From Candidatus Didemnitutus sp. (GTDB taxonomy: Bacteria; Verrucomicrobiota; Verrucomicrobiia; Opitutales; Opitutaceae): a stretch of 45,338 nt of DNA. Positions 27,301-33,939 of this stretch are shown in pieces. Every line of letters begins with the position of its first letter. The stretch's first letter is position 1. Both the position numbers and the translations under genes were made by a program. The notes under the pieces are model-generated. The model did not search any database, had not been told where the DNA came from, and saw nothing but the letters and a program-made list of their open reading frames with translations. The stretch covers positions 1-45,338 of the forward strand of contig JAMPXH010000021.1 in the NCBI GenBank assembly GCA_023701285.1, read 5' to 3'.

Positions 27301-30188
27301 CGGCCGGCACTGCCGCGCCGCGGCTGCACTGGACGCTGTCGCCCACCGCCGCCCAATATTGGACCGTCGGCTACACCGGAGCGCCCAGCGCGACCGACGC
27401 GGAGGTCGCCGAGTTCTACGTGCCCGGCATCTGGAACGGCCGGCGCTTCATGGCCGCGGTCTATCTCATCGACGAGATGCGCGCCATGCTGCCCGCCGCG
27501 CTGCAGGAGCGCGCCGGCGTCGTCAGCGGCGTGGTGGTCGATCCCTTTGAGATGCCGCGCCGCCTCGCCACCGCGGGCAACTCCGCCTTCGCCCTGACGG
27601 GCCGGACGAGCGACGCGCGCAACCGCCCGGCGGCCTACGCGCCGCTCTACGGCGGCACCGGCTCGCTCGCCGACACGACCTTGCATTTCACCGTGCGCCC
27701 CGTCGTGCGCGGCGGCGCGCTCCCCGCCGCCTTCCGCGAGGTCGCGCAGACGATCTACGGCTTCCGCGACTACCGCGAGAACCTCGCCAGCGGCTCGTTG
27801 AACACCGCGCTGGAGAACCTCGTCGACTTCACGCTCAACACCACCGGGCAGAATTACAGCTACTGGAACACCAACGTGAAGGCCAACGAGTATGTGAACG
27901 ACAAGCCCGGCTACTCGCGTTTCCAGTCCGCGCCGACCGTGCTCGCGCTCGCGATGATGGTCGACGACGCCAACCTCTACGAGCAGCGCGCGCGGCCCTC
28001 GATCGAGTATTTCATCTCGCGCCAGCGCCAGCTGATGAAGAGCTCGGGCTACGACCCCGAATACCCGATGGGCGGCCCGGTCACCGGCTACCGCGCGACC
28101 GATTGGTTCGCGCTCGCGAGCCTGACCGGCGGCCGCACCTACGCGTTCCAGCCGCTCGCGCGCGAGGCGTTGAACAGCAGCAAGAGCCTGCTCGACCAGG
28201 TCAACCACACCGTCCCGCTCACGCGCAACGAGGCGCTCGACCTGGGTTTCAATTGGCTGCGCTCGCTCATCGAGGCTTATCGTTTCACGCAGGATCCGGC
28301 CTACCTCGTCGACGCGCGCCATGTGGCCGACGCCTACATCACCGAGCGCATCGACGTGCCGCCGGTGGATTTCCGCGACGTGCGCAGCAGCTTCTGGAGC
28401 CTGCTCACGCCCGCGTGGGAGACGCTGCTCGAACTGCACGACCTCACCGGCGAAGCGCGCTACGCCAACGCGGCGGCGCGTGCCGCGGAGGAGTTCACGC
28501 GCCACCTGCATTACGGGCCGGCGCTCGCCGGCGGCGCGATCCGCACGATCGACACCACGTTGCCCGCGTGGCAACTGTCCGAGGTGGGGCTGCCCAGCGA
28601 GGCCGCCGGCACGTCCGACAGCCACCGCGCGATCTACATGCCGTATGCCTCCGCCAGCCTCCTGCGCATCGCGCGCCGGCAGCAGGACCCGTGGTTCGTG
28701 GCCACGGCGCGCTCCGGCATCATCGGCCGTTTCCTCAACTACCCGGGCTACACGCTGCGCAACCGCTACAACGCGGAGTTCCTCAAGGCGTCCTATCCGC
28801 TCCGCTTCTACAGCACCTACCAGAACACCGCGCACATGAACCATCCGATGCCGATGGCCGCGATGATCATCGACTACCTGATGGCCGACGCGGAATATCG
28901 CTCGGGCGGCGCGATCGAATTTCCCCACGCCTTCACCGACTCCGGCGCGTATTTCCGCGGCCGGCTCTTCGGGCACGCGGCGGGCACGTTCTACGGCGAC
29001 ACCGGCGTGCGTCCCTGGCTGCCGAAGGGACTCGTGACTCTCACGGGCCTCGACGCGAGCCAGCTCAACTGGATCGCGGGCTACGGCAACGGCCGGCTCT
29101 ACCTCGCCTTCGCCAATCAGGCGCCGCGTGCGGTGCAAGTCACGCTCACGCTCAACGGCGCACGCGTCGCCGTCCCGCCCGGCGCGCGGATGCGCGTGTG
29201 GCGCGAGAACGTCGCGCAGGCGGATTTGGGCTTCGTCAACGGCGCCACGACCGTGGCGGTTTCGCCCGGAGGCTTCACGGTCTTCGCCATCGACAACGCG
29301 ACGCCGGTGCTGCGCCTGCAGGCGGATTACGCGAACGGCTTCGGTGCGCCGCTGAGCGCCACGAGTTACGTGAAAGGCATGGCCACGTTCGGCGAAGTCG
29401 TGGGCACGGTCGTGTCGCTGTCGCCGACGCGCCAGCACGCCTACGTCTATACCACGGCCACGCCCGACGTCGTGAGCACCGCGCGGCTGCGCTACCGCAT
29501 CGACGGCGGAGCGGAGCAGATCGCTACCAAGTCGGAATATCCCTTCGAGTTCACCGTCGCCCTCGCGGAAGACACGCGCTCGTTAACCTACGTGGTCGAG
29601 ACGACCGCGGTGTCCGGCGGCGCGGTGCAGGTGAGCAGCGAGTATGCGCTGCAGCTCTCCGTGCCGCCCGCGATCGCCACGGCGCCGGCGGCGCAGACGG
29701 TCACGGCCGGCAGTGAGGTGACGTTGAGCGTCACCGCCGCGGGCACGGGGCCGTTCACGTATCAGTGGCGGAAAAACGGCGTCGCGCTTCCCGGTGCCAC
29801 GTCGGCCACGCTGGTGCTCAGCGGTGCGCCCGGTGACGCGGGCAGCTACGACGTCATCGTCTCCAACGGCTCCGGCAGCGTCACGTCCGCCGCCGCGGTC
29901 GTAACCGTGCAGCTGGTCGACCTGCTCGCTTACGCGCTCGGTGCCACGGGTTCGGTGCCGGCGTCAACTCCGGTGCCCGGACACGGAGCCGGCGGACAAC
30001 TCTCCCTGACCTTCGTGCGCGCGCGCGCCGATGTGACCTACACGGTGCAAGCGAGCGCCGATCTCCAGCAGTGGACGGATCTCGCGGTGAATCCCGGGCA
30101 GGTCGGCGAGATGGTGACCGTGACGGATTCCGTCGCGTTATCCGGGGCAGGGCGCCGCTTCCTGCGCTTGCAGGTCGCGCTGCCCTGA
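24366..30188 (+). CDS. Giant secreted multidomain protein 2 (paralogue of protein 1)
   Basis: The 1,940-aa exported protein has a signal peptide (about 1-25, IVRWAALLLWAACAWLRAEA). The order repeats that of the preceding gene: lectin-like module (about 28-272, with ADFNDC and VIAGDLAAPAATGY), two near-identical Ig-like domains (about 276-445), DNRLRE/CBM96-like region (about 446-860, with DPRIAQFLNWAAGRRG) and a beta-rich part from about 861. The helical core (about 1130-1540; TGQNYSYW, NTAHMNHP), a beta domain, a last Ig (about 1765-1842) and the C-terminal module ending RRFLRLQVALP follow. It has one fewer N-terminal Ig than its neighbour. I chose the ATG at 24366 because 11 residues upstream (from 24333) precede the signal. 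Function is inferred as polysaccharide binding or degradation; the family is not recognised. Confidence 0.75.
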   Translation: MKSIPGIVRWAALLLWAACAWLRAEAQTAAADFNDCKPGTLQAAGGQTANTGTGFLDAHWLGNTSLVRVIAGDLAAPAATGYAIVPAGTAQSLQAQTVSSGTRRQQYRGLATPLSGEIWGTFLIRQSAADQLTGLTFNVVSIDPALNSSGAGRLYAQGAALLLHPVGGSPVLVPDVFTLGETALVVFRLDTSVDQVEVWINPVLGGTPAATRGVTPAYRGTLDLLGTTNQIGTVGLGGYLTTTTAGSAGVLDALRLGGGAAGYYFVTGVTIPLLPEIVTQPVSQTATLGGSVTFTAAATGAAPLTYQWQKDGVDLPGATAPQLTLAGLTAGDAGSYRLVVSNAGGSVQSAAATLTLVAPPPPEIVTQPISQTAALGGSVTFTAAATGAAPLAYQWQKDGVDLPGATAPQLTLAGLTAGDAGSYRVVVGNAGGSVPSAAATLTLVAPPSELAGSIAPRADATVQNGDQAALNLNGNGLVVSARGTTSAARKSWLSFDLPPAAVLREVGRASLRLTLSPQNPFIGAAVSTVETSVVASADVRARSTSANNQGATNDLAVGPIGANDVFRSLLSFDLSELTTPPAEVAFKIRIGNKDPTSGAGTQTLRLYRLTRPIDEATASWIHVSELEDWLTPGGDYELTLLSEASADPTTVTVGQELTFPSTPALVAAVGQALTSEGVLHLVLLSSAENLGQRSFFFFDSREDTGKEPRLVVGAQGQSSLDTGNPVRLQLHAIVDGQDVWTETGLTWNNAPKNATASATGVKSGTALVATATVESGVLAGGASVVFDDPRIAQFLNWAAGRRGNLYGTGQTADPDQRVTFIVTAIDAGLSFPGLRFVDREAAAAEQRPALLFDTVATAPAGTTLENERYRVTLREDLRFEVTDKLADATAVFAAQFEVVHQGTNPGLGLSGAIQGALQGGTTNQVGFRIPSWGAVTDFASAPGTRATLLPEAAALRDGVVAWSYAPRSAFGLRAMLDLPAGTAAPRLHWTLSPTAAQYWTVGYTGAPSATDAEVAEFYVPGIWNGRRFMAAVYLIDEMRAMLPAALQERAGVVSGVVVDPFEMPRRLATAGNSAFALTGRTSDARNRPAAYAPLYGGTGSLADTTLHFTVRPVVRGGALPAAFREVAQTIYGFRDYRENLASGSLNTALENLVDFTLNTTGQNYSYWNTNVKANEYVNDKPGYSRFQSAPTVLALAMMVDDANLYEQRARPSIEYFISRQRQLMKSSGYDPEYPMGGPVTGYRATDWFALASLTGGRTYAFQPLAREALNSSKSLLDQVNHTVPLTRNEALDLGFNWLRSLIEAYRFTQDPAYLVDARHVADAYITERIDVPPVDFRDVRSSFWSLLTPAWETLLELHDLTGEARYANAAARAAEEFTRHLHYGPALAGGAIRTIDTTLPAWQLSEVGLPSEAAGTSDSHRAIYMPYASASLLRIARRQQDPWFVATARSGIIGRFLNYPGYTLRNRYNAEFLKASYPLRFYSTYQNTAHMNHPMPMAAMIIDYLMADAEYRSGGAIEFPHAFTDSGAYFRGRLFGHAAGTFYGDTGVRPWLPKGLVTLTGLDASQLNWIAGYGNGRLYLAFANQAPRAVQVTLTLNGARVAVPPGARMRVWRENVAQADLGFVNGATTVAVSPGGFTVFAIDNATPVLRLQADYANGFGAPLSATSYVKGMATFGEVVGTVVSLSPTRQHAYVYTTATPDVVSTARLRYRIDGGAEQIATKSEYPFEFTVALAEDTRSLTYVVETTAVSGGAVQVSSEYALQLSVPPAIATAPAAQTVTAGSEVTLSVTAAGTGPFTYQWRKNGVALPGATSATLVLSGAPGDAGSYDVIVSNGSGSVTSAAAVVTVQLVDLLAYALGATGSVPASTPVPGHGAGGQLSLTFVRARADVTYTVQASADLQQWTDLAVNPGQVGEMVTVTDSVALSGAGRRFLRLQVALP
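25191..25712 (+). repeat. Tandem duplication of one Ig-domain unit (2 x 261 bp)
   Basis: The segments 25191-25451 and 25452-25712 are about 93% identical by eye and in frame (87 codons each). Each encodes a full Ig-like domain (EIVTQP...TYQWQKDG or AYQWQKDG...). The near identity, including at third codon positions, points to a recent duplication inside the giant gene. Confidence 0.9.
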
Positions 30189-30209
30189 GCCGGGATCGTG
30201 CAGGAGGTG

Positions 30210-30233
30210 GGCGTCGGTGTCCCGACCGACGCC
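30210..30233 (+). terminator. Hairpin after giant protein 2
   Basis: GGCGTCGGT (30210-30218) pairs perfectly with ACCGACGCC (30225-30233) around a 6-nt loop, 21 bp after the stop codon. No T-run follows. Similarity to the hairpin at 3950 suggests it also belongs to the repeat cluster. Confidence 0.45.
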
Positions 30234-30319
30234 TGTCGCCGCTGGAACAGCGGCGACCACCTCATGGTCAGGCGCTCATCAGTCGGGAATCGCGTCCACC
30301 TGCATGAGTCCGGCTGAGC
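30234..30319 (+). repeat. Dispersed intergenic repeat, copy 3 (complete)
   Basis: This is the best-preserved copy. It opens with a perfect 10-bp hairpin, GTCGCCGCTG-gaa-CAGCGGCGAC (30235-30257), then CACC, a variable spacer, and the core at 30274-30318 (GCTCATCAGTCGGGAATCGC to GCATGAGTCCGGCTGAG). It lies in the 385-bp gap between giant protein 2 and the convergent beta-helix gene. Confidence 0.8.
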
Positions 30320-30345
30320 GGCGGCGCGGAAGAGCGTGGTGCAGC

Positions 30346-30380
30346 AAAAAGGCCGGTCTTCGGACCGGCCCTTCGTTTTT
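30346..30380. terminator. Bidirectional intrinsic terminator
   Basis: GGCCGGTC-TTCG-GACCGGCC (30351-30370) is a perfect 8-bp stem with a UUCG tetraloop. An A-run lies on the left (30346-30350) and CTTCGTTTTT on the right. It therefore has a T-run in both directions and can end both giant gene 2 (plus) and the beta-helix gene (minus). The rest of the gap, 30381-30573, shows no gene I can support. Confidence 0.85.
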
Positions 30381-30573
30381 CGCGACGCGATGCCGCGCCG
30401 GCTGTGTGCAAGGTGGAGCGTGAGGTTGAACCGGTCGGGCAGGGCGAGGAGCCACGTCGGCACTCGGTTCGCGTGGAGCGTTTGCCCCGTCGACAGGTTC
30501 ACGCAGGTGCGGTGAGTTTGGCCGCACCCGCGGCCCGACTGGCGGCATTTTCGAACGTCGCCGGGGGAACACG

Positions 30574-32658
30574 TCAGAGCTGCATCAGCATCACCGCGTC
30601 GGTGCGGAGGTAGCCGTTGGAGCGCTCGTTGCTGATGATGTAATCGGTGCCGCCGGTGAAGGTGTAGGTGCCGACCTTGTGCCAGCCCGAGGTGCCGGTG
30701 GTGTAGTTCACGTAGGTCACGCCGGTGCCGCCGCTGTGGGTGACGCTGATCTTGGCGTTGGTGTCGGAGGTGCTGTGGACGATCTTGTAGACGTAGACGT
30801 CGTAACTGCCCGTGCGCGGCGGCGTGACAGTCCAGGTCGCCTTGGCGCCGGTGCTGCTGCTGAAGCGGGTCTTGGAGGCGTTGTAGCCTGTGATACCGCT
30901 GTTGCCGAAGGAGCCGGTGACCTCCGCGTGCGTGACGGTGTTGTTGTCGTTGTCGACGATGACGTCGCTGGTGGCGACGCTGTCGCCGGTCACCGAGGTG
31001 GCGGCGATGAGGACGGGCTGGCGCACGTTCTCGAAGACGTTGTCGGTGAGCGCGAGGCCGTCGGTGTCGAAGGCGTTGACGGCGGGATTCGTCGTGCTGG
31101 CGAGGTGGGTGCGGAAGATGTTCGCCTCGATCGTGACGTCGCGCAGCTTCGGCGTGGTGAAGGTGTCGTTGATCGCGGCGAGCGTGATGACGCCGGGGAT
31201 GCCGGACTCGGGTTTCGGCATCCAGCCGCAACGGTCGAAGGTCGAGTTGCGGATGGTGATGCCGTAGCCGCAGACGCCGGAGCCGGAGTTGTCGCCGAGA
31301 TGGATGGCGGGGAACATGACCTTGGTCGCGGTGAGGTGGTCGACGGTGATGTCGTCGGTGAAGAGGATGAGGGCGGAGCCGGCGATGTTCTTGAAGGTGC
31401 TGTCGGTGATGGAGACGCTGGCGGGCATGAGGCCGCCGAGCTTCATCTCGGTGCCGACGGCGGCGAAGGAGGGCAGGTCGGTCTGCGTCGTGACCGTGTA
31501 GGAGCTGCGGCCGCCACTGTCACCGTTGTAGGTCGCGGCGGCGACGAGGCGGACGTAGGGGTTGCCGGTGGCGCTGAAGAAGGTGACGCTCGAGCCGACG
31601 GGGATCGTCTGGCCCGAGGTGGCGAGTTCGGTGAGGAGGTTGAATTGCGTCGCACTGGCGATCGAGGCGATGTCGGCATAGGGCGTGCGGACGACCAACC
31701 CGTCCATGCGCACGCCGGTGATCTCGAGGTCGCTGATGCTCACGGTGCCGGTGCAGCGGGAGATGTGGATGCCGTCGCGCGGGCCGACGGGGAGCTGGGC
31801 GCCCTCGGGTTTCATCACGATCCGCGACAGCGTGAGGTCGTGGGTGGAGCCGATGAGCAGGGCCATGTTGATGGCGTTGCGGACGACGAGGTTGTCGAGC
31901 GTGACGGTGGTCGACTTCGCGACCTCGAGCTGGGAGCGGCCGTTCCAGCCGTAGTGCCAGGAGAGGCGGTCGCCGACGGCGGTATTGGCGAGGAAGGTGA
32001 GGCCGGTGCTCTTGTTGAGTTCCATGATGCGGTTGGTCGCGTCGTGGATGGTCCAGTTGGCGGGCGAGGAATTGGCGCTGACGTTCGCGACGGATTTCAA
32101 CTCGGCGACGGCGGGCTCCCAGAGGTTGGCGGCGTAGCAGGGCTGGCCGGCTTCCATGGGCAGGCCGGCGGGGATCTGCACGCGCACGTATTTGCCGGCG
32201 GAGTCGATGGCGGTGACGGTGCCCGTGGTGCAGAGGTGCGGGGTGTTGTCGAAGATGAAGCCGCTGATCGTCACGCGCGTGCTGTTGAAGAGATAGAAAA
32301 TGCGCGGCGGGCTCGCCATCGCCTCGACGGTCACGTGGCGGAGCAGCTTGGTCGCCGGCACGCCGCCGCTGGTGGCTCCCTGCAGGGTGATGCCGGTCTT
32401 GGTGCTGATCTTCAGGTAGCGCTCGTCGTCGAAGCGCGTCTTCAGGTCGTAGGTGCCGGCGGCGAAGGTGACGATGTCGCCGTCCTGCGCGGCCGTGATG
32501 GCGTTGTTGATGCCGGCGGTGTCGTCGATGCCGTCGTCAGGATAGGCGAAGTAATCGGAGACCGGACGGGTGACGCCCAGGGCGAGGGTTGGCACGAAGG
32601 CCAAAAAAAGTCCGACCCGAAGCAGGCCGGACGACAGGGGATGACGGGTGTTTTTCAT
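30574..32658 (-). CDS. Secreted right-handed beta-helix protein with golvesin-like C-terminal domain
   Basis: The 694-aa product has a signal peptide (about 9-29, SSGLLRVGLFLAFVPTLALG). A pectate-lyase-like N-terminal rung follows (DYFAYPDDGIDDTAGINNAI, TFAAGTYDL), then beta-helix rungs. GPRDGIHIS (Asp295, His298) and VRMDGLVV (Asp319) sit where the GH110-like relative has DATH and LDDAINVHG. The last about 100 residues (TWTVTPPRTGSYDVYVY...GWHKVGTYTF...LRTDAVMLMQL) resemble the golvesin/Xly carbohydrate-binding domain. I chose the ATG at 32658, because upstream in-frame codons are low-complexity. A perfect hairpin abuts the start. It is downstream of the lectin-like gene in one operon. Confidence 0.8.
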   Translation of the reverse strand: MKNTRHPLSSGLLRVGLFLAFVPTLALGVTRPVSDYFAYPDDGIDDTAGINNAITAAQDGDIVTFAAGTYDLKTRFDDERYLKISTKTGITLQGATSGGVPATKLLRHVTVEAMASPPRIFYLFNSTRVTISGFIFDNTPHLCTTGTVTAIDSAGKYVRVQIPAGLPMEAGQPCYAANLWEPAVAELKSVANVSANSSPANWTIHDATNRIMELNKSTGLTFLANTAVGDRLSWHYGWNGRSQLEVAKSTTVTLDNLVVRNAINMALLIGSTHDLTLSRIVMKPEGAQLPVGPRDGIHISRCTGTVSISDLEITGVRMDGLVVRTPYADIASIASATQFNLLTELATSGQTIPVGSSVTFFSATGNPYVRLVAAATYNGDSGGRSSYTVTTQTDLPSFAAVGTEMKLGGLMPASVSITDSTFKNIAGSALILFTDDITVDHLTATKVMFPAIHLGDNSGSGVCGYGITIRNSTFDRCGWMPKPESGIPGVITLAAINDTFTTPKLRDVTIEANIFRTHLASTTNPAVNAFDTDGLALTDNVFENVRQPVLIAATSVTGDSVATSDVIVDNDNNTVTHAEVTGSFGNSGITGYNASKTRFSSSTGAKATWTVTPPRTGSYDVYVYKIVHSTSDTNAKISVTHSGGTGVTYVNYTTGTSGWHKVGTYTFTGGTDYIISNERSNGYLRTDAVMLMQL

Positions 32659-32659
32659 G

Positions 32660-32684
32660 GGGAGGATCGCCGGACGATCCTCCC
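32660..32684 (-). promoter_or_regulatory. Perfect hairpin abutting the start codon of the beta-helix gene
   Basis: GGGAGGATCG and CGATCCTCCC form a 10-bp perfect stem with a 5-nt loop, ending one base before the ATG at 32658. It would put the ribosome-binding region in a stable stem, so it may control translation of the second gene of the operon. Confidence 0.6.
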
Positions 32685-32821
32685 GGGCGGGCGCGCCGCC
32701 GTCCGATTGCGCATCGGCGCGGAGGCGCGGCGAGCCAAGAGTGCCGGACGGCGGGGGAGACAGCTTGACGGACGGGGAAGGGGATGGCCGCGGTCGCGCG
32801 GCCCGGGTGCAGCGCGGCGGC

Positions 32822-33655
32822 TTACGGCGTGCCGAGGCCGGTGACGGCGGCGTAGGCGCCCTCGCCGTCGGCAAGCGTCACGGCGTCGAGGATGCCGCCG
32901 ACCTGGCCTGCGCCGGTGCGCAGATCGTAGCTCTGGAGGCCGAGCGTCGCGATGGCCAGCGTCGAACCGATGAAGCCGGTGTTGCCGAGCGCGAAGGCCG
33001 GCTTCGGCAGGTCGGCGGGATTCGCCGTGAGCTGCGGGTTGACCCAGAGTTGGAGCTTGTCGTTCTTGCCGTTCGGGGCGGCGCCGATGTCGAGGCGCAC
33101 GAGGATGAGCGCGGCCTGGCCGAGTGGGACGGCGTCGATGGCCTCGCCGGCTTTCACGTTGCCGGCGTTGAACACGCGGACGGTTCCGCCTTCGACGACG
33201 ATGCGCGTGCCGACGACGCTGTTGGCGATCTGCGGGCGACCGTTGAAGTCGATGCCCGCGGCTTGGTTGGCGTCGGCGTTCTTCACGAGGAAGGAAATCC
33301 ACACCGTGCCGGTGAGTTTCTGCGCGAGCGGGCGGCACTGGCGGCGGTCGGTGGCGTCGTCGAGCTTGTAGGCGGGGGCCTGGTAGCTGCGCGGGTTGCC
33401 GCTTTGGGCGAGACCGTAGCCGGTGGCGGCCGGAGCGGCGAGATCGCCGGCGACGATGCGCGGCACGCCGGTGTCGGTCGCCCAATACGGCGCACCGAAG
33501 CCGCGGCCCGTGTCGGCGGGTTGCTGGTTCTTCTGTTTGCCGCGCGGATCGCCGAGGGCGAGATCGTTGAAATTCGCGGAGACGACGGCGCCGTGCAGGG
33601 CGGTGGCCGCGCCGAGCGCGGCGAGGGAGAACAGGCAGGAGGAGACGTTTTTCAT
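32822..33655 (-). CDS. Stand-alone lectin-like secreted protein (same module as the giant proteins' N-terminus)
   Basis: The 277-aa product is a signal peptide (FSLAALGAATALHGA) followed by one domain. The domain shares its landmarks with residues about 25-270 of both giant proteins: ANFNDL, IVAGDLAAPAATGYG, DRRQCRPL, VWISFLV, LQLWVNPQL and GILDAVTLADG, in the same order. The string AGDLAAPAATGY is identical to giant protein 2. The fold is probably a concanavalin-like beta sandwich, but this is inference. I chose the ATG at 33655, preceded by CTCTCCCCTCCCC. It is first in the operon with the beta-helix gene, under the operator at 33,746. The spacing to the next start is 163 bp. Confidence 0.8.
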   Translation of the reverse strand: MKNVSSCLFSLAALGAATALHGAVVSANFNDLALGDPRGKQKNQQPADTGRGFGAPYWATDTGVPRIVAGDLAAPAATGYGLAQSGNPRSYQAPAYKLDDATDRRQCRPLAQKLTGTVWISFLVKNADANQAAGIDFNGRPQIANSVVGTRIVVEGGTVRVFNAGNVKAGEAIDAVPLGQAALILVRLDIGAAPNGKNDKLQLWVNPQLTANPADLPKPAFALGNTGFIGSTLAIATLGLQSYDLRTGAGQVGGILDAVTLADGEGAYAAVTGLGTP

Positions 33656-33745
33656 GGGGAGGGGAGAGACCGGGGCCGAGGCGCGCGCGTCCGGGATAAC
33701 GCGCGCCATCCAATTTTTTTCGGTGCGCGACTCAACGCCCGCGCA

Positions 33746-33760
33746 GGTCAAACGTCGACC
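33746..33760 (-). promoter_or_regulatory. Palindromic operator, lectin-like/beta-helix operon side
   Basis: GGTCAAACGTCGACC fits GGTnnACnGTnnACC with one deviation. It lies 90 bp before the lectin-like gene. TTGAGT starts 10 nt after it on the minus strand. Confidence 0.65.
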
Positions 33761-33801
33761 GCCGCCTGGCTCGGCCGTTGCGCGCACGCAGGCGGGCGGA
33801 G

Positions 33802-33816
33802 GGTCAACCGTCTACC
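33802..33816 (+). promoter_or_regulatory. Palindromic operator, beta-helix gene at 33,940
   Basis: GGTCAACCGTCTACC is a full consensus match, identical to the site at 35,614. It lies 123 bp before the start. TTCAAT begins 10 nt after it. Confidence 0.72.
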
Positions 33817-33939
33817 CGCGGCGGCCTTCAATCGCGTCACGCGGGATGCAAACGTGCAGTGTCCTTGCTTTGTCCCACCCCGCGCTGTCCGTGCGATCGT
33901 CCGTCTTCGCGCCGCGGCGCCCACTCAGTTGCTCTCTCC

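Noticed and set aside
30381-30573. Possible remnant gene, minus-strand stretch with protein-like content (TCVNLSTGQTLHANRV)
   Set aside because: It is too short, with no start or homologue I recognise, and lies between a terminator and a stop codon. It may be a 3' untranslated region.
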